A DNA stretch of 64,000 bases. It comes from CAVZYN01 sp963779515. Its GTDB lineage: Bacteria > Pseudomonadota > Alphaproteobacteria > Rhizobiales > Hyphomicrobiaceae. The notes beneath the pieces are model-generated. The model was not told the DNA's origin. It saw only the letters and a list, made by a program, of their open reading frames with translations, and did no database searches. This document shows, piece after piece, positions 7,558 through 15,910 of the stretch (positions are counted from its first letter, which is position 1; each line of letters begins with the position of its first letter). Location: positions 310,001 to 374,000 of the forward strand of contig CAVZYN010000001.1 of assembly GCA_963779515.1 (NCBI GenBank). The letters run 5' to 3'. Made by a program: the position numbers and the translations under genes.

Positions 7558-9114
7558 CTATCGCGTCGGTTTCAGCGCGCCTGTCGCGGCGTTCCAGGGC
7601 AGCAGCGCCTCGACGTCCGCCAGCGTCTTCGCCTGCGGCAGTTTTTCGAAGATGTGACGCAGATACGCGAAGGGCTCGAGCCCTGCCGCCTTGCAGGTTT
7701 CGATGATGCTGTAGAGCTTCGCCGAGGCGTGCGCGCCGGCGGGCGTGTCGGAGAAGAGCCATGCCTTTCTGCCGACGACAAACGGGCGGATCGCGTTTTC
7801 GCACAGCACGTTGCTGACTTCGATGCGGCCGTCGTCGAGGTAGCGCGTGAGCTTCGGCCATTCCGCGGCGAGATAGTTGATCGCCTTGCCCGTGTATGTC
7901 TGCGGCGGTGCCGCGTTGCGGTTTCGATCGAGCCAGGCGCGCAACTCGTCCCAGATCGGCCGCGCGTTCTCCTGACGCAGGTTGTGCCGCTGTTCTGCGG
8001 GCATCTTCGCTTCCCGCGCGATCTTCTCGACCGCGTAGATCTTGCGCAGGATCAGCAGCGCCTCCGGTGCGAGACCGCGTTCGGTGCCGGCAACAGCATG
8101 CTGCGCCTTCACGGCCTCGACGAACTTGCGGCGCGCATGATCGAGGCAACCGACATGGATGACGCCATCGCGGCGGCCCGCCGCGTCGTAACCACTATAG
8201 GCATCCGATTGCAGATAGCCCTTGTACTCGTCGAGTAACCGCATCGGGATCGCGCCCGCACGTGACGGTGCGTAGTCGTAAAGGATGATGTTCTGTCCCG
8301 GCACTCCGCCTCGTCGCACCCACATGAATGACTTCGCCTGCGCGCGGCGATCATCTTCCTTCAAAACCTGCACCGTCGTCTCATCCATCTGCAGGATGTC
8401 GTAAGATAGCTGCGTCTCGTGCATCAGGTTGATCAGCGGCGTGACGAGATCGCCGAGCTTGATCATCCAGACCGCCATGGTCGTGCGCGACAGCGCGATC
8501 CGGTAGCGCGCGAGAATGCCTTCCTGGCGATACAGCGGCAGGCCATCGGCGTATTTCGACACCGTGATGAATGCGGCAAGACCCGGCGACGCGTTGCTCT
8601 TCGGTAGAGGCTGTGCCGGCATATCCGCCGTCACGACGGCCGCGCGATCGTGGCTCGTACCTTCGCATGACCGGCATGCGTACTTGAAGCGCACATGCTG
8701 CAGCACCTGTGCGCGCGCCGGGATCAGGTCGAACTGTTCGCTGGTCACTTCGCCGATGCGCGTTAACGCGCACCCGCACGGGCACGCCTTTTGGTCATCG
8801 GCAATATCGTGCTCGATCCGCACGCGCGGCAGCGTCGCGTCGATCGGCTTCCTCTTGCCACGCTCGCGCGTGTGGGCGGGAACTGCGATCTCGCTCGCGC
8901 CCGGCGCGGATGCTTCGTTGCCATCCGAAGCGCCGCCAAGATGCTCCGCTTCGTTGAACAGATCGAACTGCGCCAGCGTGGAAAGCTTTTCCGATTTCGG
9001 CGCGAACGTCTTCACTGTCGCAAGCCGCAATTGCTCCTCAAGGATCGCGATGCGCGCTTTGAGCGCTGCGATCTCTTCGCGCTCAGGCATCGATGATGTG
9101 TCAAAAGTGCCCAC
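7558..9114 (-). CDS. tnpC: IS66 family transposase TnpC
   Basis: A 518-residue transposase. In order it has an N-terminal coiled coil (EREEIAALKARIAILEEQLR, about residues 11-30), a zinc-binding domain with paired cysteines (KACPCGC and KYACRSCEG), and the DDE catalytic domain with DILQMDETTVQVL, then YLQSDAYSGYDA, then a late acidic region followed by NAIRPFVVGRKAWLFSDTPAGAHAS. The C-terminal tail ATGALKPTR follows the family's LLPW motif. All family domains are present and uninterrupted, so the protein is probably active, although TnpA is absent from the element. Confidence 0.95.
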   Translation of the reverse strand: MGTFDTSSMPEREEIAALKARIAILEEQLRLATVKTFAPKSEKLSTLAQFDLFNEAEHLGGASDGNEASAPGASEIAVPAHTRERGKRKPIDATLPRVRIEHDIADDQKACPCGCALTRIGEVTSEQFDLIPARAQVLQHVRFKYACRSCEGTSHDRAAVVTADMPAQPLPKSNASPGLAAFITVSKYADGLPLYRQEGILARYRIALSRTTMAVWMIKLGDLVTPLINLMHETQLSYDILQMDETTVQVLKEDDRRAQAKSFMWVRRGGVPGQNIILYDYAPSRAGAIPMRLLDEYKGYLQSDAYSGYDAAGRRDGVIHVGCLDHARRKFVEAVKAQHAVAGTERGLAPEALLILRKIYAVEKIAREAKMPAEQRHNLRQENARPIWDELRAWLDRNRNAAPPQTYTGKAINYLAAEWPKLTRYLDDGRIEVSNVLCENAIRPFVVGRKAWLFSDTPAGAHASAKLYSIIETCKAAGLEPFAYLRHIFEKLPQAKTLADVEALLPWNAATGALKPTR

Positions 9115-9167
9115 GTCTCAGGCATAACTGATTTGCGCGTGCCCCGCCCGTCACGCTGGAGAGTTCT

Positions 9168-9584
9168 TCACAATACGCTGCGATATTCGAGGGCGCGATG
9201 GGGCTTGAGATGCTTCAGGTCGAGCCCTTCGAGCAGCCACAGGAACTGCGCTTCGGTGAGCGTCACGACCGGTGGCCGCGCCGTTTCGCTCGCGAGCGGC
9301 GCCAGGTGCGCCGGCCACTTGAAGCGCTCCTCTTCCAGCCGCTTCTGCCACAGGCAGAACCCCGAGCGTTGCCAGTAGAGCACCTTGATCTGGTTCTTCC
9401 GCTTGTTGGTGAAGCAGAACAGATTGCGGCTGAACGGATCGAACCGTAGCGTCGCCTCGACCACCACGGAAAGCCCATTGATGCCGAGCCGGAAGTCCAC
9501 TGGCTCCTGCGCGATATAGATCGTGACGTCCCCAAACGTCGGCGGAGACACCGCCGACCTGCGCTTGCCCAAAACGCCCGCCAT
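9168..9584 (-). CDS. tnpB: IS66 family accessory protein TnpB
   Basis: A 138-residue IS66 Orf2 protein. Family marks are VDFRLGINGLSVVVE, RFDPFSRNLFCFTNKRKNQIKVLYW, GFCLWQKRLEEERFKWP and the C-terminal LLEGLDLKHLKPHRALEY. TnpB is required for IS66 transposition in tested elements, with a role not fully defined. It lies upstream of tnpC with about 53 bases between. The start at 9584 gives an N-terminal extension (MAGVLGKRRSAVSPP) compared with many homologues; a later start is possible. Confidence 0.92.
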   Translation of the reverse strand: MAGVLGKRRSAVSPPTFGDVTIYIAQEPVDFRLGINGLSVVVEATLRFDPFSRNLFCFTNKRKNQIKVLYWQRSGFCLWQKRLEEERFKWPAHLAPLASETARPPVVTLTEAQFLWLLEGLDLKHLKPHRALEYRSVL

Positions 9585-9650
9585 GACCGCCCCGCTGATC
9601 GATTGCAGCGGTCAATATGAACGCATTCAAGCCTCAACGGCAGAAGCCGA

Positions 9651-9673
9651 TCATGAGGCGCTTACGTAGATCT
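9651..9673. repeat. IS66 right boundary: terminal inverted repeat plus target-site duplication
   Basis: Bases 9651-9665 (tcatgaggcgcttac) are the right inverted repeat, and 9666-9673 (gtagatct) are the second copy of the target duplication. The inverted repeat supplies the last four sense codons and the stop of the truncated uma2 frame. Confidence 0.95.
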
Positions 9674-10202
9674 CGCGCACGTCCGGATCGACGACGAGAT
9701 AATGCTGAGTGGTCGGCACGCGGCCGTAGCCGGCAGCTTTGATGCGTAGATCTTTGTTGCGCGTCGAGTTCGAGAGCACTTCGACGACGATGACAGGCTC
9801 CGGCGCAAGGCGATCATCATCACGGATCAAGCCGCGCGGAAACACGACAACTTCGGGCACATACATTTCCTTGGGCGCTATGCGAACGCCGAGGCCATCG
9901 ATGCCCGCTTCCAGATCGAGGCCCGCATGTTCAATGGCGGCATCAAGGGCCCGCATGATCCGGTACTTCACCCGGGCATGCGCCCAGCGTTCGCTTTCCT
10001 GCATTTCAGCGACCCCGTCGAACAGCTCCCATTTTGGCTCATCCGACACCAGCCGCTCGACGCGCGCATCCATCCAGTCGTGAAACTGTTCGATGGTCAT
10101 CCGAATGGGCGCGTGGACGTTCATGGGAATGGTCTATCCTTGTCCGCCCAAAAATCTACAAATGATTTCGTGGGCATTACCCCTCCTTAGATCCAGATTG
10201 GA

Positions 10203-10478
10203 TTAGCTCAAAACCGTCTCGAGCCAGTCATCAAATTCTTGCAAGAGCATGCGCTCACGGCCTTCCTCCCAGGGAGGATCGTCAAACCCAAAAGGCCGAA
10301 TGCTTGCCCACATTTTCCTCTGCTGCAGAGGCACTGTGGCCACGAGCAAAGGATCGGAATGCGAAAAGCCCCGTTCGGCAAACACATACAGGCCCGCAGG
10401 GTTCAATGGTGAAACTGGAGGCAAAAGCCGATACGCCCGCTGGGCCGCAACCCTAACGAACGCCTGGTTTGCCACCAT
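10203..10478 (-). CDS. Hypothetical protein
   Basis: A 91-residue reading frame (MVANQAFVRVAAQRAYRL...EFDDWLETVLS) with balanced composition. I do not recognise the family. The frame is open about 20 more codons upstream without an ATG before meeting a stop at the edge of the IS1595 remnant region, so this may be the surviving C-terminal part of a longer gene cut by transposition. It lies in the accessory patch between the uma2 gene and the transposase remnant. Confidence 0.45.
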   Translation of the reverse strand: MVANQAFVRVAAQRAYRLLPPVSPLNPAGLYVFAERGFSHSDPLLVATVPLQQRKMWASIRPFGFDDPPWEEGRERMLLQEFDDWLETVLS

Positions 10479-10597
10479 GTGGCTCCAGACACCTTGCAGC
10501 GCGCCGAGGTCAGGTTGAAACGCACCCGTCTTGCATACCTATCCCCTTAGTTCAGGCGTAATTGCGCGCTACGTGAGTTCAACCAAGGAGTTGGATC

Positions 10598-11008
10598 ATG
10601 ACCGACACACTGCCGGACGATCTGTGGCGTGACTTCCCGAAGACCGCGACCGAGTTTGATGCGCGCTTTTCGTCCGAAGCGGACTGCCGCTCCTACTGGA
10701 TCCAGGCCCGCTGGGGCGGCAAACCTGCATGTGCCCGTTGCGAGAGCACGCGTGTGTGGACGATCCGCAAAGGCACCACGTTCGAGTGCGCCGAATGCCA
10801 CCATCAGACGAGCCTGACGTCCGGCACCGTGCTGGAGAAGACGCGCAAACCGTTGAAGGTGTGGTTCCGCGCCATCTTCGAGATCTCGGTGCGGCGCACC
10901 GGCGTTTCGGGCAAGGATTTTCAGCGCATCATGGGCTTTGGTTCTTACGAGACGGCCTGTGACGTGGCTGCACAAGCTGCGCTCGGCGATGGTCAGATCC
11001 GCACTTAA
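10598..11008 (+). pseudogene. IS1595 (ISXO2-like) family transposase, N-terminal remnant
   Basis: The first ~110 residues are an IS1595 N terminus: a zinc ribbon (CARCESTRVW then CAECHHQTSLTSGTVLEKTRKPL) followed by KVWFRAIFEIS and the helix leading to IMGFGSYETA. After GSYETA the expected WTWLHKLRSAM is found only in the next frame, so one extra base lies near 10962. The similarity stops within about 12 codons after that (around 10998). The whole DDE/DDN catalytic domain is missing, so this is a dead fragment regardless of the frameshift. Confidence 0.85.
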
Positions 11009-11076
11009 CCGAAGCAGCTCGGCCCAATCCTCGCTGCCAGCATCAGACAATGAACAATATTTAATTCTAGCACGGC

Positions 11077-11981
11077 TCATGTAGCGGTCCCAAGCGACCG
11101 CAATCGTACGTCTTCTGCCATCGTGAACTGAAGTTCGAAATAGAACTTGCTTGTGGGCCTACCATATAATTCGCGTTTTTGTATATCACTCATTGGCTTC
11201 AGAAGATTGAGACCAGTTTTTGCCTCGAAATCCCTGAGCAGTTTCTGCATGACAGCGATTTTCAAGGCGACGACTACCACCAACGATCAACAAAAGAACG
11301 AAACGCTGTGGCGTGTCGAAAAGAATAGCGCTGCGGCGAGCCGCAAGATTGGAAGCGGTGAGGCCACATTCAAGGCTAAGAAGCGCGATATCGGATGCAT
11401 AGTAAAATAGGGCCAGAGACGCCGATAATCTTTTTAGGACCGGCGGCTTGATCACAAGCGACGCTGCTTGCATTCGCTTCGACAAAGAAGCGAACGACGC
11501 CGAATGGAACGACCAGATCGATCGTTTCCAGGTTACCCCTGACCAAACCCGCACCAGCGGCGAACGCGGGCGGAAGTTGAAGCACAGGTGGACGACCGGC
11601 TGTCCCGGTCGACGTTGGCACCCATGCGCCCACATCATGGAATACAAAATTGGCACGCTCCAGGCTTTCGCAATATTCAAGTTCAAACTTCTTCATGTGA
11701 GATATTTCGTAGAGCGCATGGTGAACCATCGATAGCGAGTCGATGACTCCCATGGGACCAATTGGGTCCGGAAAACTGAAATTGTAATCACCCGTCGGCG
11801 TGCCGACTGCTGCTGCGGCCTCCGATCTTTCGGCGGTCAAGGCGCTGGTCTCACTCCATTGCAATGGGTCAGACGAGAGTCGCGAAGCAACGACCCAAGC
11901 GCGGATTGGTTCGCTCCAACTCTCATCTCCATTTACGGCTTGGATTTCCACTACTGATCTGCTTTCGCTAGTCGTCGCCAA
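11077..11981 (-). pseudogene. Unrecognised, probably decayed gene (two or three frames)
   Basis: A 201-codon open frame (start 11981, stop 11376) looks protein-coding: it is acidic, contains SFPDPIGPMGVIDSLSMVHHAL and PPAFAAGAGLVRGNLETIDLVVPFGVV, and is less GC-rich than the surroundings. After its stop, coding-like sequence continues in other frames (AILFDTPQRFVLLLIV near 11300, then a 68-codon frame at 11283-11077 beginning with a hydrophobic VVVVALKIAVMQKLL stretch and ending FYFELQFTMAEDVRL). This suggests a longer gene with frame changes, possibly with a C-terminal membrane segment. No family was recognised, so extent and function are uncertain. The lower GC and nearby transposase remnants suggest acquired DNA. 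Confidence 0.35.
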
Positions 11982-12017
11982 TGGTAAGCTCGAAACGAAT
12001 GCGTGGGTCTTAGTGAA

Positions 12018-12434
12018 CTACCGCTGCCCCGGTTCGGTAAAAAACTTGTCGCCGTGCGCGAACCGGTTGGGTTTCAGGAACACGCTCAAGATAAGGCAGC
12101 CATTGGGCGATATCGCCTCATGCTGATTGCCCGCCGGACGCCAGACGTATTGGCCGGGTCCGCACACGCCTTCATGATCCTCGAGCGTGCCTTCGAGTAC
12201 GTAGGTTTGTTCAAGTGCGGTGTGCTCGTGCAGCGGCACGACGGCGCCCGGCGCCAACTTGAACAGCGCGGTCGTCATGGTGCCGTCGGTGTAAAGTACC
12301 TTGATCTGGATGCCGGGAAACTTTGTCACCTCCCAGGGCATGTTCGGCGCATCGATCAGACGCGAGGCCAGCCCCGGCGCATTCTCGGGCTTGATGTCGG
12401 CGTGCACGATGGGGCGCTGGGTTTGCGTGGTCAT
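12018..12434 (-). CDS. Cupin domain-containing protein (ChrR-type)
   Basis: A 138-residue single-domain cupin. The first motif APGAVVPLHEHTALEQTYVLEG holds the HxH...E metal ligands, and the second motif GPGQYVWRPAGNQHEAIS carries the last histidine, as in ChrR/DUF4437-like cupins. It probably binds a divalent metal and acts as a small dioxygenase, isomerase or sensor; the substrate is unknown. The next gene on the same strand ends 84 bases upstream of its start. It marks the return to normal high-GC coding sequence after the accessory patch. Confidence 0.75.
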   Translation of the reverse strand: MTTQTQRPIVHADIKPENAPGLASRLIDAPNMPWEVTKFPGIQIKVLYTDGTMTTALFKLAPGAVVPLHEHTALEQTYVLEGTLEDHEGVCGPGQYVWRPAGNQHEAISPNGCLILSVFLKPNRFAHGDKFFTEPGQR

Positions 12435-12518
12435 GTCGGGCTCCCTGTCACAGCAAATAATCTGACGTCAGCCGTCAGCGTGCCCGCGAAAGGGCGCGGC
12501 GACAAGTGCCATGCGTCA

Positions 12519-12893
12519 TCAGTGCCAATGCATGAGTAGAATGGCCGTGTTTGTGCGCCGGTGCGACCGGGTGCACCGGCGGGGCGGCGGAATGGCACCG
12601 ACAGATTTACAGCCGCCCTGATCGTGACACCACACGGTGGTGGCCATTTGCCGCCAGCCGCTCGGCTCAACAGATGCCGGCGGAGTGGCGGTCGTCGGCG
12701 AGGCTTTGCGGGAATAGACGATGCGTGGCTCTTGACTACTGCAGCCGGCAAGGCACGTCACATCTTGCGTTGCGGGTTGCGCGGCGCCCGATTGCGGCGT
12801 GACACCGGCGGTCGAGGGCAGTCGGTCTGCCGCGTTGAGTGCCGAGGCGTGGAGGCAGAACGCCAAACTCAAACAGAAACGCGCGGCGGTCAT
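12519..12893 (-). CDS. Small exported cysteine-containing hypothetical protein
   Basis: A 124-residue frame starting MTAARFCLSLAFCLHASALNAA, a convincing signal peptide with cleavage after NAA. The mature protein contains paired cysteines (DVTCLAGCSS and VWCHDQGGCKS) and many Ser/Thr/Pro residues and ends in a basic tail. I recognise no domain. An upstream extension to 12995 lacks signal-peptide logic and is not preferred. The codon pattern is less regular than in the neighbours, so the gene itself is only moderately supported. Confidence 0.42.
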   Translation of the reverse strand: MTAARFCLSLAFCLHASALNAADRLPSTAGVTPQSGAAQPATQDVTCLAGCSSQEPRIVYSRKASPTTATPPASVEPSGWRQMATTVWCHDQGGCKSVGAIPPPRRCTRSHRRTNTAILLMHWH

Positions 12894-13188
12894 CTTGGGA
12901 CCCTGGAGACAGCGGATACTTGTCGTCGCACCAAGACCGGTCCTGGACAATCTTGGGGTTGGCTCGTGCTTAATCGTTGTGCTGGATTGAACCACGCTGC
13001 GGCGCTGAACCAGCGAATTGGCGCTAGATCGGCGCCATGCAGGACATTAACCTTTCGATCCGAGGCGCATCATTGGCCTCCACGTTTGCCATTAGATGCG
13101 CCGCTGATCCACTCGACGGGCCGATGGCAGGGTGGTTGCAAGCCAAGCAGCACGCCGATCTATTTTCGCTTAACCGGAACAGTCCCTT
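12894..13188. other. Intergenic region with no recognised element
   Basis: This 295-base divergent spacer separates the small exported protein (minus strand) from the Old Yellow Enzyme gene (plus strand). It should carry the promoter of at least the latter. I see no tRNA, strong hairpin or riboswitch. Confidence 0.5.
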
Positions 13189-14553
13189 ATGTCCGCCGAT
13201 CCGATCACATCGCCGCTCCGCCTTGGCCCCAATCTGGTGCTCAAGAACCCGATCCTGCGGTCGAGTGTCACCGGTCGCTTCGACAATGAAGACGGATCCC
13301 TTACGCAGACGCGCATCAACTGGGAAACCAAGTTTGCGAAAGGCGGAGTTGGCGCGATCATCTCCGCGTTCGCGCCCGTGCGGATGGATGGCCGCATCAT
13401 TCCCGGCGTCGCCACCATCGACCGCGATGATTTTATCCCGCTCTGGGCCGCGCTCGGCGCCGCGGTCCACGTGCACGACTGCAAATACATCGTGCAATTG
13501 AGCCACGCCGGTCGCCAGCGCGACATCCCCGGCGTCCACAATATCCGCACGCCCGCGCCGAGTTCGACCAATGGGCGCGAGATCGTCCATGGCCTGCGCG
13601 GTCGCGCCATGACCGTCACCGAGATCGGCGACGTCGTCCAGGCCTTTGCCACGGCCGCGTGGCGCGCGCGCGAAGCCGGCCTCGACGGCGTCGAGCTGCA
13701 TGCCGGCCACGGCTATTTGTTTTCGCAGTTCCTGTCGTCCGCGATCAACAACCGCAAGGACCATTACGGCGGCAGTCTCGAAAACCGCACGCGGTTCCTG
13801 ATAGAGGTCATCCGCGCCATTCGCTCAACGGTTGGCCGCGATTTTCAGCTGCAGGTCAAATTGTCGGCGGTCGACCTCCACAATGTCGATCCGACGCCGA
13901 TCCACAAGGCCGGCAATACGATCGAGGATACGCTCGCGATCGCGAAGTGGTGTGAAACTGCCGGCGTCGACGCGATCCATGTTTCGACCGGGGCGACGTT
14001 CCCGCATCCCTTGAGCCCGGCCGGTGAACTGCCGTTGCGGGAGTTTTTCACGACTTATGACGCGATGGTGTCGTCGGGCGAGCTGACGCTGCGCAACTAC
14101 ATTGCTTTCCGCATGACATGGTTCCACCCGGTGATCCGCAAGATCTGGGGACGCTTTGCCAAGGATCAGCCAGTCGAGGGCGTCAACGTCGCCCACGCGC
14201 GCGCCATCAAGAAAGCGGTGTCGATTCCGGTGATCGTCACGGGTGGCTTTCAGACGGCGTCGGCGGTGCGTGATGTGCTATCCGGCCCCGAAGCGCTCGA
14301 TGGCGTGACGATCACGCGCGGTCTCATCGCCAATCCGGATTTGCTGCTGCAATGGGCGGCGGGGAAAGACCGTCCCGAGCGCCCCTGCACGCATTGCAAC
14401 AAGTGCATCGCGCATCTCGTGAAGGACCCTCTCGGCTGCTACGACGAAACGCGCTATCCGAGCTACGACGCCATGATCGAGGAGATTATGAGCGTGTACA
14501 GCCCGCGGCCGTCGTTCGTCCTGCCCGTGCGGCGCAGCGCGGCAGCGGAATAG
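13189..14553 (+). CDS. NADH:flavin oxidoreductase (Old Yellow Enzyme family)
   Basis: A 454-residue protein with the FMN-binding TIM barrel of the Old Yellow Enzyme / 2,4-dienoyl-CoA reductase family. The family hallmark is seen as HAGHGYLFSQFLSSAINNR followed by DHYGGSLENRTRF, with YIVQLSHAGRQ earlier. Near the C terminus CTHCNKC plus a later cysteine resembles the 4Fe-4S motif of the dienoyl-CoA reductase subgroup, but the C-terminal FAD/NADPH half of those ~670-residue enzymes is absent. It likely reduces an activated alkene or nitro compound in the cytosol, with unknown physiological substrate. Confidence 0.87.
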   Translation: MSADPITSPLRLGPNLVLKNPILRSSVTGRFDNEDGSLTQTRINWETKFAKGGVGAIISAFAPVRMDGRIIPGVATIDRDDFIPLWAALGAAVHVHDCKYIVQLSHAGRQRDIPGVHNIRTPAPSSTNGREIVHGLRGRAMTVTEIGDVVQAFATAAWRAREAGLDGVELHAGHGYLFSQFLSSAINNRKDHYGGSLENRTRFLIEVIRAIRSTVGRDFQLQVKLSAVDLHNVDPTPIHKAGNTIEDTLAIAKWCETAGVDAIHVSTGATFPHPLSPAGELPLREFFTTYDAMVSSGELTLRNYIAFRMTWFHPVIRKIWGRFAKDQPVEGVNVAHARAIKKAVSIPVIVTGGFQTASAVRDVLSGPEALDGVTITRGLIANPDLLLQWAAGKDRPERPCTHCNKCIAHLVKDPLGCYDETRYPSYDAMIEEIMSVYSPRPSFVLPVRRSAAAE

Positions 14554-14600
14554 ATTGCGCAAGACTTGATCTCGGATCGCACGCAGTCCTTGGCGCGATT

Positions 14601-15563
14601 TTATTGCGCGGTCTCGTCCCCGAGCGCACCGCGCGGGATCGCGACGTCTGCCTTCGCCTTCGGAAGTCCGAGCGCCTGCGCGCAGTCGGGCTTGGTCTGC
14701 TGGCGATACTGGCGGAGAATTTTGGCGGCCTCGTTGTCCGGTGCGAGGTCTGGGCGGACGACGTGCTCCATCGCCTGGCTCAAAAGGCTGCGAAGATCGC
14801 CCGCCATCCACTTGCACTCCCGCACGATGCTTGCAGCAGCGCGCGGTGCGCCTGAATCATCGTGCCTTTTGAGGGTCGCGGAAAAGGCGTGCAACGGCTC
14901 AAACAACGCCTCGAGCCGCGCCCGATCTTTGCGTGTGGCGGGATCGGCGAGCGTCTTCTCCAAGGTCTCCGCTGCTGCGAATGCGCCGACGAGGAGCGTC
15001 CGTTCTTCGGGGGTGAAATGGCCTGGGGAGAGCCGCTTGAATGGCGCCAGCAGCGCATCGACCGAGGTTGCGACCGGTGTTGGGCCGAGATCGGTCTTGG
15101 TCAATGCCGCGCATGCGGTGCGCTGGTCGTGGAATGGCTTAAGAAAAAATGCGAGCGATCGGCGCACGGACTCGTTGTCGACCTCGGAATTGTCGCCGCC
15201 GGCGTTATCGAGCACGAGCTGCGCGGCGACATTGGTGAGCATGCCGAGCGACGAATGCGCGTTCGCGCAGGCGACGTGAGCCTTTCGGACTGCCTGCGCT
15301 GCGGCATCGCCATCCGCCGGTGGGTCTTGTTTGACGATGTCGAAGGCGGCCTGACGATTGCGCCACTTCAGGCGTTCGAGCCGCACGCTGTCGCCGGCCT
15401 TGGCGGCTGCTACAAACTCCGCCTCATCCGTCCTGATGAGATCGATAAGGCGTTGCGTCACCTCGGGAATTGGTTGTGCGGCATGGGCGGTATAGGGCGT
15501 GGCGGCCACCATCGCGCAGGCGCAAACCAAGGCACGCATGACGCGCGCGGCAAACTCCGTCAT
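14601..15563 (-). CDS. Exported hypothetical protein
   Basis: A 320-residue protein with a signal peptide (VMRALVCACAMVAATPYTAHAA, cleavage near residue 29). The mature chain is mostly helical, charged and alanine-rich with a few cysteines and no transmembrane segments, so it is probably periplasmic. I recognise no catalytic motif or family. It converges on the Old Yellow Enzyme gene with 47 bases between the stops. Upstream of its start lies the duplicated tail of mmsA. Confidence 0.6.
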   Translation of the reverse strand: MTEFAARVMRALVCACAMVAATPYTAHAAQPIPEVTQRLIDLIRTDEAEFVAAAKAGDSVRLERLKWRNRQAAFDIVKQDPPADGDAAAQAVRKAHVACANAHSSLGMLTNVAAQLVLDNAGGDNSEVDNESVRRSLAFFLKPFHDQRTACAALTKTDLGPTPVATSVDALLAPFKRLSPGHFTPEERTLLVGAFAAAETLEKTLADPATRKDRARLEALFEPLHAFSATLKRHDDSGAPRAAASIVRECKWMAGDLRSLLSQAMEHVVRPDLAPDNEAAKILRQYRQQTKPDCAQALGLPKAKADVAIPRGALGDETAQ

Positions 15564-15596
15564 CTGGCCCGGCTCCGTTCTTCCGCTGCGCTTTCG

Positions 15597-15665
15597 TCAC
15601 TTCATCGTCGGGATGACGAACTCGGCGCCTTCTTTCATGCCGCTCGGCCAGCGCGAGATGACGAC
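15597..15665 (-). repeat. Duplicated fragment of the mmsA 3' end
   Basis: These 69 bases repeat 16489-16557, the last 22 codons and stop of mmsA, with only about five mismatches. Read on the minus strand they encode SRWPSGMKEGAEFVIPTMK and stop; mmsA itself has D instead of E. The two copies are direct repeats enclosing the brnTA pair and one small gene. Confidence 0.9.
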
Positions 15666-15676
15666 TTAATGTCGCG

Positions 15677-15910
15677 TTACTCCGCGGCTTCGATCAGTTC
15701 GATGTCTTTTTTCAACAGCGTGTTGACGAGATCATTGAGTGATATGCCCTTTGCCGCAGCGCGCGCCCTGAGGTAGGCCAGCACATCGGGCTCAAGATGC
15801 ACTGGTGGAACCAGGACTACATTCTTGCGATAGAACTTGCCGCGGACAGCGGTCGAAAAGTCATACTCAGGCTTCATGTCCGATGCCGATTTAGCGGGGC
15901 GCTTGCTCAT
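15677..15910 (-). CDS. brnA: BrnA-type antitoxin
   Basis: A 77-residue protein following brnT with a 20-base overlap, the standard order toxin then antitoxin. The sequence has a basic N terminus, a beta strand region (VVLVPPVHLEPDVLAYLRARAAAKG) and ISLNDLVNTLLKKDIELIEAAE, matching the ribbon-helix-helix module of BrnA-like antitoxins. BrnA binds BrnT and represses the shared promoter. The antitoxin reading frame is intact while the toxin frame is broken. Confidence 0.75.
   Translation of the reverse strand: MSKRPAKSASDMKPEYDFSTAVRGKFYRKNVVLVPPVHLEPDVLAYLRARAAAKGISLNDLVNTLLKKDIELIEAAE

Larger units (their letters stand above)
7485..9665 (-). mobile_element. Complete IS66-family insertion sequence, 2181 bp
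   Basis: The element is bounded by perfect 15-base inverted repeats beginning gtaagcgcctcatga and flanked by identical 8-base repeats gtagatct, the target duplication size expected of IS66. It encodes TnpB (9168-9584) and TnpC (7558-9114) on the minus strand. There is no room for the tnpA gene usual in this family: only 81 bases separate the TnpB start from the right end. It is inserted in a uma2 gene. Intact ends and an undiverged target repeat indicate recent transposition. Confidence 0.95.
7363..10124 (-). pseudogene. Uma2 family endonuclease-like gene split by an IS66 element
   Basis: The 5' part (10124 down to 9666) encodes a normal Uma2/DUF820 N terminus including APEPVIVVEVLS and QHYLVVDPDVREIY. 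At the IS border it runs into four element-encoded codons and stops. Across the element, bases 7476 to 7363 restore the missing tail in frame (PYQRRGDALVPP...RLDPPGIEIALADCFS, stop at 7363-7365). Removing the element and one copy of the 8-base target repeat gives exactly 573 bases, that is 190 codons plus stop, a normal Uma2 length. Uma2 proteins have a PD-(D/E)XK nuclease-like fold of unclear function. The gene is therefore freshly interrupted rather than decayed. Confidence 0.9.

Noticed and set aside
9263..9637. 124-codon minus-strand frame as a candidate tnpA
   Set aside because: It is the out-of-frame shadow of tnpB and has no helix-turn-helix similarity to TnpA.
10547..11080. 177-codon minus-strand frame over the IS1595 remnant
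   Set aside because: It is antisense to the zinc-ribbon transposase remnant and has no protein-like features.
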